NCBI RefSeq assembly: GCF_040546685.1
Contig: NZ_JBEPOH010000002.1
Location: 682,001 to 746,000, forward strand
DNA: 64,000 nt
Direction: 5' to 3'
Source of the DNA: Variovorax sp. OAS795
Lineage (GTDB): Bacteria; Pseudomonadota; Gammaproteobacteria; Burkholderiales; Burkholderiaceae_C
The notes below the pieces were generated by a model that was not told the origin of the DNA, did no database searches, and saw only the letters and a program-made list of their open reading frames with translations. Below, piece by piece: positions 57,951 to 64,000 of the stretch. Within the stretch, counting starts at the first letter, position 1; every line of letters starts with the position of its first letter. A program made the position numbers and the translations under genes.

Positions 57951-58916
57951 ATGATTCCCCGTTCCATTCTCGCGATCACCGATTTTTCCGTTCAAGGCAA
58001 CCACGCGCTCGACCGCGCAGCGCTCCTGTGCGCCGAGCATGGCGCCGCGCTCAAGCTGCTTTGCGTGGCATTCCCCGGGGAGCCGCCGCCCGATGCCGTA
58101 TGCCGTCTCGCGCACCATGCGTTGCAGCTCGAACAGCGCCATGGCATCCGCACGCGCACCGTGAACCGGACGGCTTTCACTGTCGAGGATGTCCTCGCCT
58201 CTGCGCACGATGCCGACCTGCTGGTCTGGGGCACTGCGCCCGTGCGGGGCCTCCGGGCGTTCTTCATGGGCGAGCCGGTCGAGGCCGTGCTGCGGCAGCG
58301 CCAGTGTCCGGTCCTCGTCGTAAGGCACCCGGCCCCGGGCCCTTACCGCAGCCTGGTCGTGGCGGTCGATTTTTCCGAAGCGTCGCGCGGCCTGGTGGCG
58401 CTCGGCGCTGCGCTCAACCAGCAGGCGCGCATCGAGCTGTTCCACGCCATCAGCACGGCCAACGAGGGCAAGCTGCGCTACGCGGAAGTCTCCGAGCAGG
58501 CGATCAAGGCGTACCGCGACGAATGCCTGCGCCATGCGCGCGACCGGATGTTCTGGCTCACCGACTCGTACGAGGCACGCCGCAACCGCGTGCTGTCGGC
58601 CATCGGGCACGGGAACCCGGCGCGCCAGGTGCTGGTGCAGCAGCAGCGCAGCGGCGCCGAGCTCATCGTCGTCGGCAAGCATCCCGCTTCGGCGCTGTCG
58701 GACTTCCTGTTCGGCAGCGTGGCCCGGCGCGTGCTCGGCGGCGGCGCCGGCGATGTGCTGGTGGTGCCGCACGGCAGCCACGACCTGGCCCGGCGTGCCG
58801 CGGCACGCGGGCAGCCTTCAGCAGGCCGGCGCGTGGTGCGCCGCCTGCGCGCCGGCATACCCGACGAGCCGGCGATCCATCGGCTCGGCGCCACCGGCAA
58901 CGGTGCTAGACGTTGA
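57951..58916 (+). CDS. Universal stress protein, tandem UspA domains
   Basis: 321 residues with two Usp domains: MIPRSILAITDFSVQGNHALDRAALLCAEHG (~1-130) and YRSLVVAVDFSEASRGLVAL (~133-285). The second ends IVVGKHPASALSDFLFGSVARRVLGGGAGDVLVVPHG, with the ATP-loop pattern GK-x9-GSV mostly intact. The extension LARRAAARGQPSAGRRVVRRLRAG is Arg-rich. The gene is convergent with the molybdenum hydroxylase and overlaps it by 11 bp. Confidence 0.88.
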   Translation: MIPRSILAITDFSVQGNHALDRAALLCAEHGAALKLLCVAFPGEPPPDAVCRLAHHALQLEQRHGIRTRTVNRTAFTVEDVLASAHDADLLVWGTAPVRGLRAFFMGEPVEAVLRQRQCPVLVVRHPAPGPYRSLVVAVDFSEASRGLVALGAALNQQARIELFHAISTANEGKLRYAEVSEQAIKAYRDECLRHARDRMFWLTDSYEARRNRVLSAIGHGNPARQVLVQQQRSGAELIVVGKHPASALSDFLFGSVARRVLGGGAGDVLVVPHGSHDLARRAAARGQPSAGRRVVRRLRAGIPDEPAIHRLGATGNGARR

Positions 58917-61155
58917 AAGGCAGCTGCCGCAGCGGCTTGCCGGTGAGCTGCACGATGGCGTTCGCGAAGGCCGGCGCCAGCGGCGGCAGGCCCGGCTCGC
59001 CGATGCCCTTCGGCGGCTCCGCGCTCGGCACGATGTGCACCGCGAACTCCGGCATGTCGGTGATGCGCGGGACCGCGAAATCGCCGAAATTGCTCTGCTG
59101 CACCACACCGTCCTTCAGCGTGATGGCGGCGCCGGCGAGGCACATCGACAGGCCCATCACCGCGGCGCCCTGCACCTGCGCCTCGACGCTGCGCGGGTTC
59201 ACGGCCAGGTTGCAATGCACGCCGGCCGTGGCGCGGTGCAGCACCGGCTGGCCGTCCTTCACCGAGGCCTCGACCACGTAGGCCACCACCGACTCGAAGG
59301 ACTCGTGCACCGCCACGCCCCAGGCGCGGCCGGCGGCCAGCGGCTTCTTGCCGTAGCCGCTCCTGTCGACTGCGAGCTGCAACGCGGCGCGGTGGCGCGG
59401 ATGCTTGTCGCCGAACAGGCCCATGCGGTAGGCGACCGGGTCCTGCTTCGTGCTGCGTGCGATCTCGTCGATCAGCGTCTCCATCACGAAGGCGGTGTGG
59501 GTGGAGCCCACGCTGCGCCACCACAGGACGGGCACGTTGACCTTGGGGTGGTGCACGGTCAGGCGCATCGGGATCGGGTAGGGTTCGCGCATGCCTTCGG
59601 TGGCGGTCGCGTCGATGCCGTCCTTCACCTGGAACGGCTCGAACACCGTGCCCGTGAGGATCGACTGGCCCACGATGACGTGGTCCCACGCCAGCACCTT
59701 GCCGCGCTCGTCGAAGCCGATGCGCGCGCGGTGCAGGTGCATGGGGCGGTAGTAGCCGCCCTTGATGTCGTCCTCGCGGCTGTACAGCAGGCGCACCGGT
59801 GCGTCCAGGCCCGCGGTGCGCACGGCCTTGGCGATCTCGCAGGCCTCGACCACGTAGTCGCTCGAGCCCACGAAGCGCCGGCCGAAGCCGCCGCCCGCCA
59901 TCTGCACATGCACGCTCACCTGCTCGGGCTTGAGGCCCAGCACGCGCGCCGCCGCGGCCGCGTCCAGCCCGGCGCTCTGGGTGCCGACCCAGAGCTCGGC
60001 GCGGTCGGCCGAGAGCTTCACGGTGCAGTTCAGCGGCTCCATCGGCGCATGCGCGAGATAGGGGAACACGAACTCGGCTTCGAGCTTGCGAGGGGCCTTG
60101 GCCAGCGGCGCCATGTCGGCGTCGAACTTGCGCGCGCCCGGCTTCGCGGCCAGCTCGCGGTATTGCACCAGTTGCCTGTCGCTGTCGACCTTCTCGACGG
60201 CCGACGTGTCCCATTGCAGCTTCAGTGCATCGCGGCCCATCTTGGCGGGCCAGTAGCCGTCGGCCACCACCGCCACGCCTTCGGCGCCGCGGTCCAGCGG
60301 CACGCGCAGCACGGCCTTCACGCCCTTCACGGCACGCGCCGCTGCGTCATCGACCGACTTGAGGCGCGCACCGAACACCGGCGGATGCGCGACCACGGCC
60401 GTGAGCTGGCCCGCGTGCTTGACGTCGATGCCGAAGTCCTGGCGTCCGCTGCTCTTGGCGCGCGCATCGAGCCGCGTGGTCGGCTGGCCGATGATCCTGA
60501 AATCCTTCGGATCCTTGAGCGTGACCTTCTCGGGCACAGGCAGCGCCATCGCGGCCTCGGCCAGTTCGCCGTAGCCGAGCTTGCGGCCATCCGCGGCCAG
60601 CACCGTGCCGGACTGCGTGCGCAGCGTGGCGACGTCCACTTTCCATCTGGCGGCCGCGGCCGACAGCAGCATGGCCCGCGCGCGCGCGCCGAGTTCGCGG
60701 TATTGCGTGAAGCTGTTCTTGATCGAGTTGGAGCCGCCTGTGAGGTGCATGCCGAAGACCGGGTCGTGGTAGGCCGGGTCGTTGGTGCCGCTCTTGCTGC
60801 GCACCAGGCGCCAGTCGGCATCGAGCTCTTCGGCCAGGATCATCGGCAGGCCGGTCTGCACGCCCTGGCCGAATTCGAGCCGGTTGTGGGTCACGGTGAC
60901 TTCGCCATTGGGCGCGATCTGCACGAAGGCGAGCGGCTGCTGCGACGGCTTGAGCGCACCCGCGGGCTTTGCCGCGCCGCCGGCCTGGGCCACGGCCAAG
61001 TGGGGAAAGGCGCCGATCGCGAGGCCGCCGATGCCCGCGAGCTTCAGGAAGCTGCGGCGCGGCAGCGCGGCGGCGGCTTCGCCGGGCTGGCTTGCGGCCA
61101 GGAGGCGCTGCAGCGCGCGCGGCAGTTCGCTGGGGTCGATGTGGGTGGGCAGCAT
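58906..61155 (-). CDS. Molybdenum hydroxylase large subunit (isoquinoline 1-oxidoreductase beta-like)
   Basis: 749 residues from MLPTHIDPSELPRALQRLL; a longer frame to 61191 lacks a better start. Tat motif RRSFLKLAGIGGLAIG. The molybdopterin-binding aldehyde oxidase domains follow, with VTHNRLEFGQGVQTGLPMILAEEL, HMQMAGGGFGRRFVGSSDYVVEACEIAKA and SVGSTHTAFVMETLIDEIA, and the catalytic Glu in GIGEPGLPPLAP. It hydroxylates an N-heterocycle or aldehyde. Partner of the 2Fe-2S gene 13 bp upstream. No cytochrome subunit is adjacent. Confidence 0.9.
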   Translation of the reverse strand: MLPTHIDPSELPRALQRLLAASQPGEAAAALPRRSFLKLAGIGGLAIGAFPHLAVAQAGGAAKPAGALKPSQQPLAFVQIAPNGEVTVTHNRLEFGQGVQTGLPMILAEELDADWRLVRSKSGTNDPAYHDPVFGMHLTGGSNSIKNSFTQYRELGARARAMLLSAAAARWKVDVATLRTQSGTVLAADGRKLGYGELAEAAMALPVPEKVTLKDPKDFRIIGQPTTRLDARAKSSGRQDFGIDVKHAGQLTAVVAHPPVFGARLKSVDDAAARAVKGVKAVLRVPLDRGAEGVAVVADGYWPAKMGRDALKLQWDTSAVEKVDSDRQLVQYRELAAKPGARKFDADMAPLAKAPRKLEAEFVFPYLAHAPMEPLNCTVKLSADRAELWVGTQSAGLDAAAAARVLGLKPEQVSVHVQMAGGGFGRRFVGSSDYVVEACEIAKAVRTAGLDAPVRLLYSREDDIKGGYYRPMHLHRARIGFDERGKVLAWDHVIVGQSILTGTVFEPFQVKDGIDATATEGMREPYPIPMRLTVHHPKVNVPVLWWRSVGSTHTAFVMETLIDEIARSTKQDPVAYRMGLFGDKHPRHRAALQLAVDRSGYGKKPLAAGRAWGVAVHESFESVVAYVVEASVKDGQPVLHRATAGVHCNLAVNPRSVEAQVQGAAVMGLSMCLAGAAITLKDGVVQQSNFGDFAVPRITDMPEFAVHIVPSAEPPKGIGEPGLPPLAPAFANAIVQLTGKPLRQLPFNV

Positions 61156-61168
61156 GGTGGGTGCTCTT

Positions 61169-61642
61169 TCAGGCGAGGGCTTGGGCGGCATCGGCCACCG
61201 CGGCGCGAATGCGTGCGTAGGTGCCGCAGCGGCAGATGTTGCCGGCCATGGCGCCGTCGATCTCGGCAGCGGTGGGCTGCTTGCCCTTGGGCTGCGACTT
61301 GAGGAACGCCGTCGCGCTCATGATCTGCCCGCTCTGGCAGTAGCCGCACTGCGCGACGTCGTGCTTGACCCAGGCCGCGTGCACCGCGGCGCCGACCGGG
61401 TCGCTGCCATCGGTCGCGGCTTCGATGGTGACGATTTTCTTGCCCTCGGCCGCCGAGATGGGCGTGATGCACGATCGGATGGCCTGGCCGTCCAGGTGCA
61501 CCGTGCAGGCGCCGCAGAGCGCCGCGCCGCAGCCGAACTTGGTGCCGGTCATGCCCAGCGTGTCGCGCAGGGCCCAGAGGATGGGGGTACCGGGGTCGGC
61601 GTCGACCGTGTGGTTTCGGCCGTTGACGTTGAGCGCGCTCAT
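61169..61642 (-). CDS. 2Fe-2S subunit of a molybdenum hydroxylase (isoquinoline 1-oxidoreductase alpha-like)
   Basis: 157 residues. Plant-type 2Fe-2S cluster: GCGAALCGACTVHLDGQAIRSC (four Cys), and the second cluster in the helical domain: QCGYCQSGQIMSATAFL and GNICRCGTYARIRAAV. It passes electrons from the Mo centre of the large subunit. It is first in the operon and divergent from LysR over 109 bp. Confidence 0.93.
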   Translation of the reverse strand: MSALNVNGRNHTVDADPGTPILWALRDTLGMTGTKFGCGAALCGACTVHLDGQAIRSCITPISAAEGKKIVTIEAATDGSDPVGAAVHAAWVKHDVAQCGYCQSGQIMSATAFLKSQPKGKQPTAAEIDGAMAGNICRCGTYARIRAAVADAAQALA

Positions 61643-61691
61643 GGGCGGATCTCCGAAAGTGGGAGGAGTGTGGGTGCGCCGACTTTACGAA

Positions 61692-61747
61692 CTTTCATCT
61701 GAAAGAAAAACGGATCAATGCTGCATACCCTGTGAAGTTAAGCTTCA
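61692..61747. promoter_or_regulatory. Two dyads in the Mo-hydroxylase/LysR divergent promoter
   Basis: CTTTCA-TC-TGAAAG (61692-61705) and TGAAG-TTAAG-CTTCA (61733-61747) lie in the 109-bp gap. The second is just upstream of the LysR start. They are candidate sites for the LysR protein. Confidence 0.4.
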
Positions 61748-61751
61748 AGGT

Positions 61752-62648
61752 ATGAAGCTGAATCAACTCGACGGATTGATGGCGTTCTGGAAGGTTGCCG
61801 AGCATGGCGGGTTCACCGCGGCGGCCGCCGACCTGGCAGTATCGCCCTCCGCGCTGAGCCAGGCGATCCGGCAACTGGAGGCCCGGCTGGGTGTGCGCCT
61901 GTTGAACCGGACCACGCGCAGCGTGAGCCTCACCGAAGCGGGCGAGGCCTACCTCGCGCGCGTCGGTCCGGCGCTAGGCCAGGTCATCGAGGCGGGCGAC
62001 GAGCTGCACGTGCTGCAGGGCCGCCCCTCGGGCACCTTGCGGCTCAATGCCGCGCGGGTGTCGACCGCGCTGGTGCTGCGACCCTTGCTCGATGGATTCC
62101 TGCGCGCCAATCCGAATGTCCACCTCGAGCTGACCAACGACGAGGGCTTCGTCGACATCGTCGACAAAGGCTTCGATGCCGGCATCCGGTTTGGCGAGAG
62201 CATCCACCGCGACATGGTGGCCGTGCCCATCGGCGGACCGGTGGCGGTGGCGGTGGTGGCTTCGCCCGAGTACCTGAAGCGCGTGCCCGCGCCCCGGCAC
62301 CCCGATGAACTCGTGCGCCACAACTGCATCCGCTTCCGCTTCGCCGCCACGGGGGCGATCTACAAGTGGGAGTTCGAGGTGGACGGCCGGCTCACGGAAT
62401 ACGACATCGCGGGCAATCTCACGCTCAGCGACACGATGTTCGGCCTGGACGCCGCGCTCGAAGGCGTCGGGCTGGCCTACACCTTCGAGCAGCTGGCGCG
62501 TCCCCACATCCGGGCCAAGCGGTTGAAGCGCGTGCTCACGGCTTTCTCGCCGACCTTCCCGGGCTTTCATCTGTACTACCCCAGCCGCCACGACCAGCCT
62601 TCCAAGCTGAAGGCGCTGGTCGAGTACGTGGGGCGGCACCGGCCCTGA
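61752..62648 (+). CDS. LysR-family transcriptional regulator
   Basis: 298 residues, [64 protein letters not shown]: a CrgA/PecT-like branch with the usual helix-turn-helix; effector domain from ~90 ([42 protein letters not shown]). It is divergent from the molybdenum hydroxylase pair and likely regulates it. Downstream is a convergent flavin reductase remnant. Confidence 0.92.
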   Translation: MKLNQLDGLMAFWKVAEHGGFTAAAADLAVSPSALSQAIRQLEARLGVRLLNRTTRSVSLTEAGEAYLARVGPALGQVIEAGDELHVLQGRPSGTLRLNAARVSTALVLRPLLDGFLRANPNVHLELTNDEGFVDIVDKGFDAGIRFGESIHRDMVAVPIGGPVAVAVVASPEYLKRVPAPRHPDELVRHNCIRFRFAATGAIYKWEFEVDGRLTEYDIAGNLTLSDTMFGLDAALEGVGLAYTFEQLARPHIRAKRLKRVLTAFSPTFPGFHLYYPSRHDQPSKLKALVEYVGRHRP

Positions 62649-62661
62649 GCGAAAGGCGGCG

Positions 62662-63208
62662 TCAGCGCGGACGCGCCAGGGTCTCGGCAAGCTCCCACAG
62701 CGAGCCCATCTGCCCCGAATGAAAGAGCAGGGGCGGCGTGTCGGTGCGCGAGAAGCGCTCCACGCGGCCGAGGATGATGGTGTGGTCGCCTTCCTGGTGG
62801 CGCGAGTAGGTCGCGCATTCGAAGGTGGCCACGCTGTCCAGAAGCCGCGCGCAGCCGTTGGCCCCGGTCTCGAAGGCATCGGCGAAGCGTTCGAACTTGT
62901 CGGCCGCGGGCTTGGCGAAGTGCCAGGCCAGCTCGCGCTGCCCGGCGGTCAGCACGCTGAGATTGAACGGCCGGCTTGCAAGGAAGGCGTCGGCCGCTGC
63001 GCGTGTCGTCGCGGATGCTCCACAGCAGCAATGGCGGATCGAGCGACACCGAGGCGAACGAGTTGATCGTCATGCCCTCGCGCTTGCCGTCGGCCGTGGT
63101 GGTGGTCACGAGGCACACGCCCGTGGGAAAGGCGCCGAGCGCCTGGCGCAGCTGGCGCGCATCGACCGTCTCGGCCGCGTCGCCCGTGATGAGAGCCCAG
63201 GAGTACAT
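62662..63208 (-). pseudogene. Flavin reductase-domain gene, frameshifted
   Basis: The N-terminal part [71 protein letters not shown] is in one frame. The C-terminal part [38 protein letters not shown]...[20 protein letters not shown] is in the next. The break lies at ~62990-62996 (run CGGCC): removing one base joins the frames as [13 protein letters not shown]. Total length is 547 bp (3n+1). This is a HpaC/DszD-type FMN reductase that would supply reduced flavin to the monooxygenase encoded 13 bp upstream. It is either a true frameshift mutation or a sequencing error. Confidence 0.8.
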
Positions 63209-63221
63209 GGCCTGTTCCCGC

Positions 63222-64000
63222 TCAGTACTGGCCCTTGGGCTCCAGGCCGAGCAGGTACTGGCCCACCATCGAAGACACCGCGTCCCAGTTGAGGCTGATG
63301 TGGCGCGAGATCGCATTGGTGTCGCGCCACATGCGCTGGATCGGCTGGTTCAGCGCCAGGCCCGCGCCGCCCACGCTGGCGAACACCGCCTCGACCGCAT
63401 CGCGCGAAAGCCGAGCGGCAAACGCATGGTCGCGGCGGTTGCGGATGCGCTGCTCGATGCTGATGGCATGGCCTTCGAAGGCCATCTGCTCCACCTGCGC
63501 GGTGTCGCGATAGAGAAGAAGCCGCGCCGCGTCGACGCTGGCCGAAGCTTCGGCCAGGCGCGACTGGACGGGAAAGAATTCGCTCAGCCGGCTGCCGCCG
63601 CCGGCCACGGCGCCGCGGGTGACGCGCGTGCCGGCCAGCTCGATCAGCTCGTCGACCGCGCCTTGCGCCGTGCCGATGATCGGCGACACCAGGCAGACCG
63701 GCACCGCCGAAAGAAAGGGAATGCGGTAGATCGGATTGGTGTTGACCCGGGCGCCGGGCGGGTTGTTGGACGAAGCTTCCGCGAAGGTCAGCTTGCGGTG
63801 CCCCGGAATGAACACCGGCTTGTCGATGACGATGCCCTTGGAGCCCGTGCCCGCCTGGCCGGCGACGTGCCAGTTGTCCTCGATGGCCCAGTCGGCCCGC
63901 GGCGCGAGCAGGAAGCCGGCCGTCGGCGGCGCGCCTTTTTCCTCGGGCGGAAACTGCACACCCAGCAACGCCCACTGGGAGTTGTCCACGTTGGATGCGA
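63222..64000 (-). CDS. Acyl-CoA-dehydrogenase-fold flavin-dependent monooxygenase, partial
   Basis: The C-terminal ~258 residues are in the window; the 5' end lies beyond base 64000. Visible: [69 protein letters not shown] and the helical C-terminus [50 protein letters not shown]. It matches the group of p-hydroxyphenylacetate hydroxylase C2/HsaA-like oxygenases, which use FMNH2 from a separate reductase. The adjacent (frameshifted) flavin reductase supports that assignment; if the reductase is dead, another must serve. Confidence 0.82.
   Translation of the reverse strand, partial: ASNVDNSQWALLGVQFPPEEKGAPPTAGFLLAPRADWAIEDNWHVAGQAGTGSKGIVIDKPVFIPGHRKLTFAEASSNNPPGARVNTNPIYRIPFLSAVPVCLVSPIIGTAQGAVDELIELAGTRVTRGAVAGGGSRLSEFFPVQSRLAEASASVDAARLLLYRDTAQVEQMAFEGHAISIEQRIRNRRDHAFAARLSRDAVEAVFASVGGAGLALNQPIQRMWRDTNAISRHISLNWDAVSSMVGQYLLGLEPKGQY

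Noticed and set aside
1..64000. tRNA, rRNA, CRISPR array or insertion sequence
   Set aside because: No cloverleaf, repeat-spacer array or transposase-like protein was recognised on either strand.

Overview
The window is GC-rich DNA of a betaproteobacterium, most likely Variovorax or a close relative in the Comamonadaceae (Burkholderiales). The basis is gene content: six Bug/TctC periplasmic receptors, many LysR regulators, CoA-dependent catabolic operons and a chromid-type origin. This is inference from gene style, not from a database match. No rRNA, tRNA or CRISPR array was seen.

The centre (about 18.7-26.3 kb) is the notable part. It is a replication and partition locus of the kind that runs a secondary chromosome (chromid) or megaplasmid. 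It encodes a Rep_3-type initiator (+), a divergent parA-parB pair (-) and a large tyrosine recombinase (-) translationally coupled to a small protein. The DNA between these genes holds four near-identical 17-19 bp palindromes (candidate parS), five direct 16-bp iterons with mostly 22-bp spacing, one inverted iteron, one distant iteron beside parB, and several operator-like inverted repeats. This replicon is therefore probably not the main chromosome.

Left arm (1-18.7 kb): a partial Bug receptor; a 3-hydroxyacyl-CoA-dehydrogenase-type gene divergent from a GntR regulator; an ECF sigma factor, ferritin-like protein and cytochrome c operon; a CBS-containing ClC channel; a 4-PAS diguanylate cyclase; TerC and a universal stress protein; a TctDE-like two-component system next to a Bug receptor; and a CoA-transferase, intradiol dioxygenase, citryl-CoA-lyase-like, Bug operon facing a LysR gene.

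Right arm (26.3-64 kb): a UBP zinc-finger protein; tctBA without an adjacent tctC; a nitroreductase, acyl-CoA ligase, MaoC operon; AraC, YihY and an RlmN/Cfr-like radical SAM enzyme; panD with a hydrolase; dodecin; a SMP-30, Bug, YciI operon; a LysR gene facing a Bug-leuC-leuD-leuB operon; an IclR gene facing a Bug, enoyl-CoA hydratase, acyl-CoA synthetase, MmgE/PrpD operon; LysR, pirin and isochorismatase; XapX, amidohydrolase, DoxX, MFS; an Rnk-like protein and a double-Usp protein; a molybdenum hydroxylase pair with LysR; and a frameshifted flavin reductase beside a truncated flavin-dependent monooxygenase. The common theme is accessory catabolism: scavenging carboxylates through Bug receptors and processing them as CoA esters, under many local regulators.
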